A stretch of DNA of 33,752 nucleotides. Source: a virus. This document shows, piece after piece, positions 20,581 through 27,937 of the stretch (the stretch's first letter is position 1; each line of letters begins with the position of its first letter). The notes beneath the pieces were generated by a model. The model ran no database searches. It was not told the DNA's origin and worked only from the letters and a program-made list of their open reading frames with translations. Both the position numbers and the translations under genes were made by a program. The DNA is taken from positions 1 through 33,752 of the IMG/VR virus record IMGVR_UViG_3300024348_000144. One strand, given 5' to 3'.

Positions 20581-22137
20581 ATGTCAGACTCAATAGTCAA
20601 AAATCTTAACTTTGGAGACGAAGCTAGAAAACAAGTATTTAAAGGTATAACAAAACTCACAAAAGCTGTTAGCTCCACGTTAGGAGCTAGCGGCAAATGT
20701 GTAATGTTAGAAGATAACACTGGAAGACCAGTGATAACAAAAGACGGTGTAACTGTAGCAGATTCAGTTATATTAAGAGATCCAGTAGAAAATATGGGGG
20801 CTACGCTTTTAAAAGAAGCAGCTCGTAAAACCGTAAGAGAAGCAGGAGATGGTACAACAACAGCAACTGTTTTAGCTCACGCTATATTAGAGGAAGCTTA
20901 TAAGGTATCAGATAAAACAAACTCAAGAGAGTTGAAAGACGGTATAAATAACGCCGTAGATAAGGTTATAGAGTTTTTAAAAACAAACTCAATAGATGTA
21001 CAAGGAGACATGCTTAATCAAGTGGCTTCTATATCTACCAACAACGATAAGTTTTTAGGTTCTATTATTGCAGATGCTTTTAAAGCAGTAGATAACACTG
21101 GTGTAGTAATGATGGAAACCTCGGCAGATGGAAAAACAGAGTTTGAAGTAGTTGAAGGTGTACAATACAATAAGGGAATTACTAATTCTCACTTTGTGAC
21201 TAATAAACAAAATAATTCTGCAGAACTAGAAAATCCACTAGTACTACTAATTGAATCTCCAGTAGAAACAATTAGACAAATTCAATCAGTGCTAGAGTAC
21301 GTAATAAAAAACAATAAACCTTTGCTTATTATAGGCGATTTAGAACAAGGCGTTTTATCAGCTCTAGCAATGAATAAAATGAAAGGCAATATAAAAGTTA
21401 ACGTCGTTAACGCGCCTACATACGGTATAAATAAGAAACAAATGTTAGATGACTTGTCAATGCTAACTAATGCCGTTATTATAAATGAAGATTTAGGTGA
21501 CGATATGGATTTAATCCAGGTTGAACATTTAGGAACGTGTTTGAAAAGTGTTACAACACATGATAGCACTATAATACAAGTTTCAGAATCTTCTGAAGAA
21601 ATAAACAATATAATTAAAGATATAAAAAGTAAACTGCTAACTGAGAAAAATTCAAACGTAGTAATTAGGCTAGAAAAAAGACTAGCTATGTTAGCTGCTA
21701 GAATTGCAATAGTAAAAGTAGGTGCTAACTCTGAAATTGAATTAAAAGAAAAGATGGATAGGGTTGAAGACGCTATCTGTGCTACTAAAGCTGCTGTTAA
21801 AGAAGGTATAGTATCAGGTGGAGGAATAGCTTTACTTAATGCCTCTAATAATATTAAATCAAAAGATATTGGCGAAAAAGTATTACTAAAAGCAATACAA
21901 TCACCCTTTAGAACAATATTAGAGAATGCAGGCATAGAAGTATTTGAGCAAGCACCAGAAAAAGGAGTTGGCTTAGATGTTGTTACAGGAAATATGGTAA
22001 ATATGATTAAATCAGGTATCGTTGATCCTTTACTAGTAACTAAAAGTGCCTTACGAAACGCAGCTTCTGTAGCTACAACAATACTATCAACCGATTGTGT
22101 AATCAATAACTTAAGAGTAGATGAAAGCAATAGGTAG
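20581..22137 (+). CDS. groEL: Phage-encoded GroEL-type chaperonin
   Basis: A 518-residue group I chaperonin. The equatorial ATP site is intact: TLGASGK near 33-39, VITKDGVTVA with Asp55, and AGDGTTTATVLA with Asp90. Asp397 in RVEDAICATKAAVKEGIVSG corresponds to the catalytic Asp398 of E. coli. An apical domain lies between about 190 and 370 (VVEGVQYNKGI, NKPLLIIGDLEQGVLSALAM). The length is 30 residues below E. coli GroEL, and the Gly-Gly-Met tail is missing; the chain ends in DESNR. It was probably acquired for folding large virion proteins or to replace the host chaperonin. Its end overlaps the GroES gene by 17 nt, in the order groEL-groES, opposite to bacterial operons. Confidence 0.97.
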   Translation: MSDSIVKNLNFGDEARKQVFKGITKLTKAVSSTLGASGKCVMLEDNTGRPVITKDGVTVADSVILRDPVENMGATLLKEAARKTVREAGDGTTTATVLAHAILEEAYKVSDKTNSRELKDGINNAVDKVIEFLKTNSIDVQGDMLNQVASISTNNDKFLGSIIADAFKAVDNTGVVMMETSADGKTEFEVVEGVQYNKGITNSHFVTNKQNNSAELENPLVLLIESPVETIRQIQSVLEYVIKNNKPLLIIGDLEQGVLSALAMNKMKGNIKVNVVNAPTYGINKKQMLDDLSMLTNAVIINEDLGDDMDLIQVEHLGTCLKSVTTHDSTIIQVSESSEEINNIIKDIKSKLLTEKNSNVVIRLEKRLAMLAARIAIVKVGANSEIELKEKMDRVEDAICATKAAVKEGIVSGGGIALLNASNNIKSKDIGEKVLLKAIQSPFRTILENAGIEVFEQAPEKGVGLDVVTGNMVNMIKSGIVDPLLVTKSALRNAASVATTILSTDCVINNLRVDESNR

Positions 22138-22381
22138 AAATTTAATTATACAAAAAACAAAAGAAGGAACTACTAAAACAAAAGGTGGTTTACTTTTAGC
22201 AGAGAACCAAAGAGAAGATATTAGATACGTAGAAGCAACAGTTGTTTCTGTGGGTACTGATGTTTCAGGTGTTAAGCAAGGGGATGTTATATTTTACGAT
22301 AGGCATGCTGGTCATAAAATTGAAATTAAAAAACAATCATATAGAGTTATAAAAGCTCAAGACGTGGTGGTCGTGACATGA
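22121..22381 (+). CDS. groES: Phage-encoded GroES-type co-chaperonin
   Basis: An 86-residue GroES-fold lid protein. It starts MKAIGRNLIIQKTKEGTTKT, then the mobile loop GGLLLAENQREDI (the GGIVLTG equivalent, contacting GroEL) and VVSVGTDVSGVKQGDVIFYD, closing with YRVIKAQDVVVV. The family is about 95 residues; the roof loop here is short. It lies directly after, and partly inside, the groEL gene, so the pair should be made together. Phages with GroEL alone or a GroES analogue alone (T4 gp31) are known, but both together is uncommon. It overlaps the next gene by 4 nt. Confidence 0.93.
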   Translation: MKAIGRNLIIQKTKEGTTKTKGGLLLAENQREDIRYVEATVVSVGTDVSGVKQGDVIFYDRHAGHKIEIKKQSYRVIKAQDVVVVT

Positions 22382-22824
22382 GATCGTTAAAGGCTAGTGA
22401 CATTAAGGAGTTAAACCTGCTTAAGCATTATAGAATAATTAGAAAATGGGCTTGTAAAAACAACGAGTTAAATGATGCTGATTTAGAATTGTTAATATAC
22501 TTAGATTGTATTGGTTTTTTTAATATAAAAGATTTTAAAATAGGATCTTATTCTTACAGTTGGGACACAAGGCGCTGGAGCAAGCTTGTTGATCAAGAAT
22601 GGATAGTTGTGTGGAGAAAAAGAAATAGAACAACACAGAAACACAACATGTATCAAGTTTCGTTTAAATGCAAACAACTTATAAATAGAATATATAGAAT
22701 AATGCTAGGTGATGAAGATTTACCAACAAGCACAAGAAGAAATAAATTAATAAATGGAAAAAGTTATACTGATAAAGTTTTAACTAAAGCTATTTACAAC
22801 GTAAACAAAGACAAAGAAAGATAA
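22378..22824 (+). CDS. MarR-like winged-helix protein
   Basis: A 148-residue protein with the MarR-like pattern: an LNDADLELLIYLDCIGFFNI helix pair near 35-54, a DTRRWSKLVDQEWIVVWRKR segment (recognition helix and wing, around 62-81), then the wing continues in NRTTQKHNMYQVSFKCKQLI and the dimerisation helix NRIYRIMLG. It may be a transcription regulator or a DNA-binding protein in packaging. Similar winged-helix proteins appear in the late region of some Bacteroidota phages. The start overlaps the groES stop (ATGA). Confidence 0.65.
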   Translation: MRSLKASDIKELNLLKHYRIIRKWACKNNELNDADLELLIYLDCIGFFNIKDFKIGSYSYSWDTRRWSKLVDQEWIVVWRKRNRTTQKHNMYQVSFKCKQLINRIYRIMLGDEDLPTSTRRNKLINGKSYTDKVLTKAIYNVNKDKER

Positions 22825-22825
22825 C

Positions 22826-23347
22826 ATGGAATCAATTCTAGGAGGAACAGCAGGAGGAGCGCTGGCTAATGCTATTCGCGAGGCTAGAAGTCGTAAGTCT
22901 TCTAGGTTTCAAGCAAAACAAAAAAGAGCTGCATACAATAAAGCTGGATACATGGGCATGATTAACAACGCTCGAACGCAAGCAAATAATGTAGCAAATA
23001 ATGTAGCAAATAATACAGCGAATCCAGTGCCTCAAACTTTTGATCCTGCAACAATGCAAATGGCAGATCCAACTATGGGTGCTATGGGTGATGTTGCGGA
23101 AAGAACATCAATACCGCCTCAAACTTTTGATCCAGCAACAATGCAAATGGGTGCACAAGCTATAAACGAAGCTGAATTAGATCCGACAGGTGGAGCAGCT
23201 TTAGCCGCACCATCAAACGCAGCGGCAAATCTAGCAGATCCTGCTACTAGAAACTTTGGAGTAGCTGGTGTAGCTGAAAACATGTTTGGAACACCTTTTC
23301 AGAGACAAAGATCTGTTAGTAAAAAATATTGTAGTAAAAAAAAATAA
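22826..23347 (+). CDS. Ala/Asn-rich putative virion protein with internal repeat
   Basis: A 173-residue protein. The N-terminus has a Gly-rich MESILGGTAGGALANAIREA helix and basic residues. The middle has tandem NNVANNVANN repeats, and PQTFDPATMQM appears twice (about residues 69 and 99), a likely recent duplication. The C-terminus is SVSKKYCSKKK. The composition resembles virion-internal or injection proteins of phages. The same Cys-Ser/Lys-Lys-Lys ending occurs in other small proteins of this block (for example GCKKK at 23569-23769). Confidence 0.6.
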   Translation: MESILGGTAGGALANAIREARSRKSSRFQAKQKRAAYNKAGYMGMINNARTQANNVANNVANNTANPVPQTFDPATMQMADPTMGAMGDVAERTSIPPQTFDPATMQMGAQAINEAELDPTGGAALAAPSNAAANLADPATRNFGVAGVAENMFGTPFQRQRSVSKKYCSKKK

Positions 23348-23359
23348 CAAACTAAAATA

Positions 23360-23569
23360 ATGGAAAAAGATAAAGCAATAATAAACAACCCAAAGCTTGA
23401 CGGGCAAGTAGGTGAAAACGCTGTGTGGGATGGACCTTTAAGTAAAGAGGGTTTCCCAATGGGAGAAGGTTCTAGTTCAGGTATTACTGGTATGCAAGTA
23501 TCTAAGTATCCAACGGCTTATTCAGCTGGACCAATAACGTCTAAGAGTTCTTTATATTCTAAGAAATAA
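23360..23569 (+). CDS. Small Gly/Ser-rich hypothetical protein
   Basis: A 69-residue protein (MEKDKAIINNPKLDGQVGEN start; GFPMGEGSSSGITGMQVSKY) with few predicted structure elements and a C-terminal SLYSKK. It resembles unstructured virion-associated peptides. The stop overlaps the next ATG (TAATG). The function is unknown. Confidence 0.55.
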   Translation: MEKDKAIINNPKLDGQVGENAVWDGPLSKEGFPMGEGSSSGITGMQVSKYPTAYSAGPITSKSSLYSKK

Positions 23570-23769
23570 TGTATACATCTCCACTATTTAAAGATTTCCC
23601 TGAAATAAAGGAAAAGAACAAAGGAAAGTTTACAGCTTGGGCTAAGAAAAACGGGTTTAAAGACGCGTGTTCTGCGGCTACTGCTGTTATGGCAAAAAAA
23701 GATAAATACAGCGATGAAGTAGTCAAAATGGCTAACTACGCAAATAACTTCGGTTGTAAAAAAAAATAA
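23569..23769 (+). CDS. Small Lys-rich protein with SPLF start and GCKKK end
   Basis: A 66-residue protein. It begins MYTSPLFKDFPEIKEKNKGK, then KFTAWAKKNGFKDACSAATA, and ends in VKMANYANNFGCKKK. The last part is typical of a family found in several Bacteroidota phages (VVKMANFAKNFGCKKK). The Thr-Ser-Pro-Leu-Phe near the N-terminus ties it to the SPF series downstream. Its position in the virion cluster suggests a structural role; the function is unknown. Confidence 0.65.
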   Translation: MYTSPLFKDFPEIKEKNKGKFTAWAKKNGFKDACSAATAVMAKKDKYSDEVVKMANYANNFGCKKK

Positions 23770-24018
23770 ATGAAAAGTAATTCACCATTCAAACAAGACA
23801 AGTGCGCTGCCGCTTGGGAAAAGAAAAAAGCAAGTTATATGTCAAGAAAATCTAAAACAGGTTTAGACATGTCTAAGAAAAACAAAGCTGGAGGTTATGA
23901 TAAAAAAGAAATTCCAATAAGCGAAAAAGAAAACCTAGCTGAATACAATAGAGAAAAAGGAGAGTTTGAGTGCGTTAATGGCAAGATAGTTCTTAAGAAA
24001 ACCGGTGACGATAAGTAA
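23770..24018 (+). CDS. SPF-series small Lys-rich protein
   Basis: An 82-residue protein that starts MKSNSPFKQDKCAAAWEKKK. The SPF tripeptide, the Asp-Lys-Cys and the Ala-Trp resemble the next protein (INSPFHMEDKQCEAW), so these are probable paralogues. A basic middle part (MSRKSKTGLDMSKKNKAGGY) and an acidic C-terminal part follow. It is not recognised as an enzyme and is probably virion-associated. Confidence 0.6.
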   Translation: MKSNSPFKQDKCAAAWEKKKASYMSRKSKTGLDMSKKNKAGGYDKKEIPISEKENLAEYNREKGEFECVNGKIVLKKTGDDK

Positions 24019-24033
24019 CAAATAAAATATAAT

Positions 24034-24234
24034 ATGGCATTTCATATAAACAGTCCTTTTCACATGGAAGACAAGCAATGTGAAGCTTGGAGAAAACAGG
24101 CGGCTAAACTTGACAAAGAAGTCAAAGCTTTAAGAGCTGAAAGCAAAAAAACAGGTAAGGTAACGAACTGGGATGCTCAAGCAGATGAATTGTCTAGAGT
24201 AAGAGAAAGAATATCAGAAAAATGTAAAAAATAA
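24034..24234 (+). CDS. SPF-series small helical protein
   Basis: A 66-residue protein starting MAFHINSPFHMEDKQCEAWR. The rest is a long charged helix (AAKLDKEVKALRAESKKTGK) ending in a Lys/Cys segment. The SPF plus DKxCxAW pattern is shared with 23770-24018. The helix suggests oligomerisation, as in scaffold-like proteins. Confidence 0.6.
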   Translation: MAFHINSPFHMEDKQCEAWRKQAAKLDKEVKALRAESKKTGKVTNWDAQADELSRVRERISEKCKK

Positions 24235-24237
24235 TAT

Positions 24238-24492
24238 ATGAAATTTTCATCACCATTTATGGCAAAAAGCCCACTTAATCAAGAGTTTGGGGAAAAAGAA
24301 CCATCTGTTGTTGAAACAGATGCTAGCAAAGAAAAAAGAGAATTATCTCAAGAAACAAAAGACTCTTTACAAAAAAGAGCCTGTAAAAGAGATAAGCCTT
24401 TTTATAGTAAAAAACACGGAAAATACGTTGAATGCGAAGATGGCGTATTAACAAATACACCGAAAAACACGTCAACATACGAAAAACTATAA
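24238..24492 (+). CDS. SPF-series small protein
   Basis: An 84-residue protein starting MKFSSPFMAKSPLNQEFGEK, with two Ser-Pro motifs (SPF and SPL) in the first 15 residues. The rest is Lys/Glu-rich with a KRACKRDKPFYSKKHGKYVE segment. It starts 3 nt after its neighbour stops. The function is unknown; a virion component is likely. Confidence 0.6.
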   Translation: MKFSSPFMAKSPLNQEFGEKEPSVVETDASKEKRELSQETKDSLQKRACKRDKPFYSKKHGKYVECEDGVLTNTPKNTSTYEKL

Positions 24493-24494
24493 CT

Positions 24495-25340
24495 ATGAGT
24501 TCACCATTTCAAAAAGCCTTTTCGGCTAAAACACCATTTCTAAAACACGATAAGATACAGAAACAGCTAGACAAACTTAATAAAAAACACGGTGATACTG
24601 ATTTTTATGAAAGACAAGATGTTCAAAATTTGATTAAGAAAAAAACAGCTGCCAAAGAAGCTCATAAGTCTGACAAACCTTTACCTATTGATGATAAAAA
24701 TAGTTACGAATACGACTATGATCAAAATGAAGATATAACCACTGCTAAAAAAGCACCATTAAAAAAAAACAATAGTCCTTTAGATCAAGGTGGTTATGCA
24801 GGAGGAGGAATGAGTAGAAGTGATTACGCATCAACTGCTGATCTTTATCAAAACATGTTTAGTAAAGTAGAGGGCGCAACAAAACAGTTCATGGATGGTC
24901 AAGCTGATGTTGAGGCAAGAGCTGATTCTGGGGAAGCTAGAGCACTAAGAAGAGATAGAAAGTTTAAAAAAAAGGGCGCTTCAATGAGTAAAAAAAGGCA
25001 AGCTAGGTTTAATGAAAAAACTGATGAAATTAGTGAAAGAGCTGCTGATTTTAGAGGCTTGGCTAACAACAAGCAACAGAGAGCTGCAGTCGCAGCTAGT
25101 AACGCAGCTAATACTACAAATTCAACACAAACCACAAAACCACCAGTAACACCACCAGTAACACCACCAGTAACACCACCAGTAACACCACCAGCAACAA
25201 ACCAACCTGCTGCGAATAATGCGTGGACTACTCTTTTCAGAACTGTTCAAGGTCTTTCGCAAAATGTAAACAAAAAGGCAATTAAAAATTTCAATAAAGC
25301 AATAAACCCAAATAATAAAAATCAAATACAAAAACCATAA
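24495..25340 (+). CDS. SPF-series larger protein with PPVT repeat
   Basis: The likely start is the ATG at 24495, giving 281 residues that begin MSSPFQKAFSAKTPFLKHDK. An upstream in-frame ATG at 24432 lies inside the preceding gene and is rejected because its extra residues look out of frame. It resembles 27362-27937 (MSSPFYQQFSAKSPLLQ) over its first 15 residues. It holds a Lys-rich helical N-terminal half, NNSPLDQGGYAGGG at about 90-103, a charged coiled part and a PPVT repeat (about 217-232). Composition suggests a virion-internal or scaffold-like protein. Confidence 0.65.
   Translation: MSSPFQKAFSAKTPFLKHDKIQKQLDKLNKKHGDTDFYERQDVQNLIKKKTAAKEAHKSDKPLPIDDKNSYEYDYDQNEDITTAKKAPLKKNNSPLDQGGYAGGGMSRSDYASTADLYQNMFSKVEGATKQFMDGQADVEARADSGEARALRRDRKFKKKGASMSKKRQARFNEKTDEISERAADFRGLANNKQQRAAVAASNAANTTNSTQTTKPPVTPPVTPPVTPPVTPPATNQPAANNAWTTLFRTVQGLSQNVNKKAIKNFNKAINPNNKNQIQKP
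25140..25193 (+). repeat. Tandem 12-bp repeat coding Pro-Pro-Val-Thr
   Basis: The 12-bp unit CCACCAGTAACA is repeated about four times inside the 24495-25340 gene and gives a Pro-rich linker. It is a likely slippage site, so copy number may vary between relatives. Confidence 0.8.
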
Positions 25341-25347
25341 ATTTATC

Positions 25348-25842
25348 ATGGGACATAAAGGACATTACGGAGAATACAGCGGAAACGCAAAGTGGTCAAA
25401 GGTTACAAGCAGTAATATGGGAGCTACAAAAAGAGATGATGAAGCTCATATGAAATATCTTAAAGAAGATATTAATTATGATAATAAGCACGGTCATAGC
25501 GACGAAAGTATGACAGCTGACGAAAAGCATATTTCAAAATTAGCAGGTGATTTAAAATACGATGAAAAAAAACATGGATCCGCTCTTCATCAAAGCATAA
25601 TGGTTAAATCTGACGGTAGTGCTTACACTAAAGAAGATGATGAAAAAGCTCATGAAAATGAAATACGTAACTTTGCTAAGACTTTAAATGTCTCCGAGGA
25701 GTCAACAAGAAAAGGTGGCGCTGTAGGCGGAGGATGGATAGGCGGCGGAAAAATTTTAAGTGGCGCTAAACAAATTGCTAAATTTGCGGCTAAAGTTGGT
25801 GCTAAAAAAGGAGGCGCCAAAGGAGTAGATGAAATAATTTAA
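25348..25842 (+). CDS. His/Lys-rich hypothetical virion-region protein
   Basis: A 164-residue protein with many His, Lys and Asp (MGHKGHYGEYSGNAKWSKVT start; DDEAHMKYLKEDINYDNKHG). The C-terminal part is Gly/Ala/Lys-rich (GGAVGGGWIGGGKILSGAKQ), like a membrane-active or DNA-binding tail. It is not recognised. A virion-injected peptide or structural protein is possible. Confidence 0.55.
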   Translation: MGHKGHYGEYSGNAKWSKVTSSNMGATKRDDEAHMKYLKEDINYDNKHGHSDESMTADEKHISKLAGDLKYDEKKHGSALHQSIMVKSDGSAYTKEDDEKAHENEIRNFAKTLNVSEESTRKGGAVGGGWIGGGKILSGAKQIAKFAAKVGAKKGGAKGVDEII

Positions 25843-25866
25843 AATAACTAACTAAAAATAAAAAAA

Positions 25867-26166
25867 ATGGCATACGAAAAAAATCCAATAATGAACCAAA
25901 ACAAAGGTTACGCTGGACAAGAAGTAAAAGATTTAATGAAAGACAACCCAATAGCTAAAGACGCAAGTGGCGGAAGAGGTGGATCATGGATGTCTAAGCA
26001 CTCACAATCAAAAATGGGTGGTGGATCACCTTTGATGGCTGCTAAACCAGATTTTGCTGATTTAGATAAAGATGGCGATAAAAAAGAAACCATGAAAAAA
26101 GCTGCTGAAGAAGCTGGTAAAGCTGGTGGAAAAATTGCTACTGCTATGCCAAACGCTAAAAAATAA
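25867..26166 (+). CDS. Small protein with EF-hand-like calcium loop
   Basis: A 99-residue protein. FADLDKDGDKKETMKKA, around 62-78, has the Asp-x-Asp-x-Asp-Gly spacing of an EF-hand/dockerin calcium loop, with Glu/Lys following. Similar 'DLDKDGNKKE' segments occur in small virion-region proteins of marine phages. GGGSPLMAAKPDF before it contains another Ser-Pro-Leu motif like the SPF series. Calcium binding is suggested, not shown. Confidence 0.6.
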   Translation: MAYEKNPIMNQNKGYAGQEVKDLMKDNPIAKDASGGRGGSWMSKHSQSKMGGGSPLMAAKPDFADLDKDGDKKETMKKAAEEAGKAGGKIATAMPNAKK

Positions 26167-26226
26167 CAGTAGGGAACTGTACAAAACTCATAACTAAACT
26201 TAACAAAACAAAAAAAACAAAACAAA

Positions 26227-26676
26227 ATGGCAAATTATTTAAATTTCCCCGTTACTGGCGGGTATTCTGTTGTAGGCGCTGCTGCTGACCCAGGATTAGA
26301 TGGAGACAACTTAATACTAGTTGGTTCAGTTGCAAGTTTCAGCATAGCTACGGCTAATCCTACAAACGCAGCTACTTCATTAACTCAAATTACTTTTAAC
26401 CTTTCCGGTACATCTGCAGGATCAGATACTGTTATAGTAACAGTAGGTTCTGTTGCAGCTGGAACTGACCCAGCAGGTACAGCACCTTTTATAGCGACTC
26501 GAGACGCTGCAGGTTCTGCTGCTTACAATGTTTTACTTAAAGCTGCTATAATTAAAGCTATCGGAGCAAATCCAGGTGGAGTTATTTCTACTATAGTGTT
26601 ACCATTAGCTCAAGCTAGCAATGCTCAGTATAACTTTGCGAATACTGTATACTTTAAGGACTTCGCTATCTCATAA
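26227..26676 (+). CDS. Putative structural (beta-rich) protein
   Basis: A 149-residue Ala/Thr/Gly/Ser-rich protein (MANYLNFPVTGGYSVVGAAA start; LTQITFNLSGTSAGSDTVIV). Alternating beta-strands and the small, uncharged composition look like a capsid decoration or head/tail-fibre protein. A 60-bp A-rich leader, with a short hairpin ACAGT-AGGGA-ACTGT at about 26166-26180, precedes it, so it may be strongly expressed. No family is recognised. Confidence 0.6.
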   Translation: MANYLNFPVTGGYSVVGAAADPGLDGDNLILVGSVASFSIATANPTNAATSLTQITFNLSGTSAGSDTVIVTVGSVAAGTDPAGTAPFIATRDAAGSAAYNVLLKAAIIKAIGANPGGVISTIVLPLAQASNAQYNFANTVYFKDFAIS

Positions 26677-26678
26677 CT

Positions 26679-26837
26679 ATGAAATCTAGAGGCTTAGGAG
26701 ACGACATAGAGAAGTTTACTAAAGCTTCAGGTATTAAGAAGTTAGTTGATAACGTATCAAAAGGTTTAAATATCCCTTGCGGCTGCGCAAGTCGCAGGGA
26801 TACTTTAAACAAGTATTTTCCAAATAGAAAACAATAA
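26679..26837 (+). CDS. 52-residue protein with CGC-RR-LN motif
   Basis: Encodes MKSRGLGDDIEKFTKASGIK followed by KLVDNVSKGLNIPCGCASRR and DTLNKYFPNRKQ. The pattern GLGDxIEKFTKAxGI, then Cys-Gly-Cys, two Arg, and Leu-Asn-x-x-Phe-Pro recurs in small phage proteins; I know no function. The two Cys could bind metal with a partner. The stop touches the next ATG (TAAATG). Confidence 0.7.
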   Translation: MKSRGLGDDIEKFTKASGIKKLVDNVSKGLNIPCGCASRRDTLNKYFPNRKQ

Positions 26838-27146
26838 ATGGCTTTTAAATTAACTAATCCACCTTACCAAACAAATCAAACTCCAATTTACCATGTAGAT
26901 ATGGAAGAAGGTGTGATGGGTAAAGCTAATAATAATGGAACAATAATTATAAACAAAGACATTGATCCTGAAGAAGTACCTGGTGTTATTGCGCATGAAG
27001 AAATTCATATAGAGCAAATGAAACGAGGTGATTTAGATTATGACAATGAAAATGTTTACTGGAAAGGTAAAAAATATTCAAGAGCTGATATGGAAGAAGG
27101 GGCGCAAAACTTGCCTTGGGAAGCTGAAGCTTATAAAAGATCATGA
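26838..27146 (+). CDS. Small HExxH putative metallopeptidase
   Basis: A 102-residue protein with AHEEIHIEQM (His53, Glu54, His57), the zinc-binding HExxH helix. A downstream LPWEAEAYKRS (Glu95, Glu97) provides a plausible third ligand, as in gluzincin-like families where the motif is followed by a W-E-x-E-A-Y. The strand before it (GTIIINKD) fits the edge strand of a metzincin/gluzincin core. It may cut a virion or cell-wall protein; a structural, non-catalytic role is possible. The end overlaps the next gene by 4 nt. Confidence 0.65.
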   Translation: MAFKLTNPPYQTNQTPIYHVDMEEGVMGKANNNGTIIINKDIDPEEVPGVIAHEEIHIEQMKRGDLDYDNENVYWKGKKYSRADMEEGAQNLPWEAEAYKRS

Positions 27147-27355
27147 AAGGTTTTTCAGAAAAAGGTTATCTAAGTGATAGTCCTGATGTAGATAAACATC
27201 AAAATATAATACAAGGAAATAAAATAACAATGAAAGGTGTTGAATTTAAAGTTTTGGGAACAGACGATAGGGGATATACTAAAATAATGTATCCGGGATA
27301 TGATTATACTTTTCCAGGAGCAAAATACGTAATAGAAACACCAATTAAAAAATAA
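27143..27355 (+). CDS. Small conserved virion-region protein
   Basis: A 70-residue protein. The pattern GYLSDSPD, then INxxGNKITMKGVEF, then IMYPGYDYTFPGAKYVIETP matches a small protein family that I have seen in flavobacterial phages beside virion genes. Its function is unknown. Beta-strands with Tyr/Pro suggest a compact barrel. It starts inside the end of the HExxH gene (ATGA-type overlap), so the two may work together. Confidence 0.65.
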   Translation: MKGFSEKGYLSDSPDVDKHQNIIQGNKITMKGVEFKVLGTDDRGYTKIMYPGYDYTFPGAKYVIETPIKK

Positions 27356-27361
27356 AAAACT

Positions 27362-27937
27362 ATGAGTTCACCATTTTACCAGCAATTTTCAGCAAAGTCA
27401 CCTTTGCTCCAAGCTAAAAAATCACAATTAGAAAGAGCTAACGCTTTAGTTAGAGAATCCCAAGCTGATGTAGATGCTTCAAGAGCAACTTTTGGTACTA
27501 ATAACGTAGACGAAGCTTTTGATAGAAAATTAAGAGTATTAAAAGATAGAGTAAAAAAAGCTAATAGCTTAGGAAGTGATATTGATTATGATACTACTGA
27601 TGCTTCCGATGCAGGTGAAAAAAGATCAAGTGCTTTAAAACAAAGATTTAAAAAAACAAAACCTGGAGATCTTATAGACGAAAGCACGCATGAAAGTACT
27701 ACCTACAAGTCTAATGACTTGAAAGATAAAATACCAGGAATGAAGTATAACGTTGAAAACCTTAGTGAAATACAAGAAGATGACAAAGGTCAATTTATGA
27801 CGACTTTGGACGAAAGCGAAACTTATGGCGGTGAAAGACCTACAAGTCGTACTGTTACAAATTACGATCAAGGTGAGGGCGCTGTAAGAGATACGTTGAG
27901 ACCTTTTGCTGGTAAAACTTTCAAAAAGCCAAGATAG
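27362..27937 (+). CDS. SPF-series protein, paralogue of 24495-25340 at the N-terminus
   Basis: A 191-residue protein starting MSSPFYQQFSAKSPLLQAKK. The first 15 residues are nearly the same as those of 24495-25340 (MSSPFQKAFSAKTPF), while the rest differs: a charged helix to about 85, then acidic and basic blocks ending in FKKPR. A conserved N-terminal tag on different bodies is unusual and suggests a sorting, assembly or protease-recognition signal. The stop codon overlaps the GTG start of the next gene. Confidence 0.65.
   Translation: MSSPFYQQFSAKSPLLQAKKSQLERANALVRESQADVDASRATFGTNNVDEAFDRKLRVLKDRVKKANSLGSDIDYDTTDASDAGEKRSSALKQRFKKTKPGDLIDESTHESTTYKSNDLKDKIPGMKYNVENLSEIQEDDKGQFMTTLDESETYGGERPTSRTVTNYDQGEGAVRDTLRPFAGKTFKKPR

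Noticed and set aside
21282-22130. Long open frame (282 codons) on the minus strand inside groEL
   Set aside because: It is antisense to a clear GroEL gene, Ser/Ile/Leu-rich without domain, and comes from the low use of stop-complement codons in groEL.
24432-24494. Upstream start for the 24495-25340 gene
   Set aside because: The extra 21 residues lie in the coding end of the previous gene in another frame; MSSPF at 24495 matches its paralogue at 27362.
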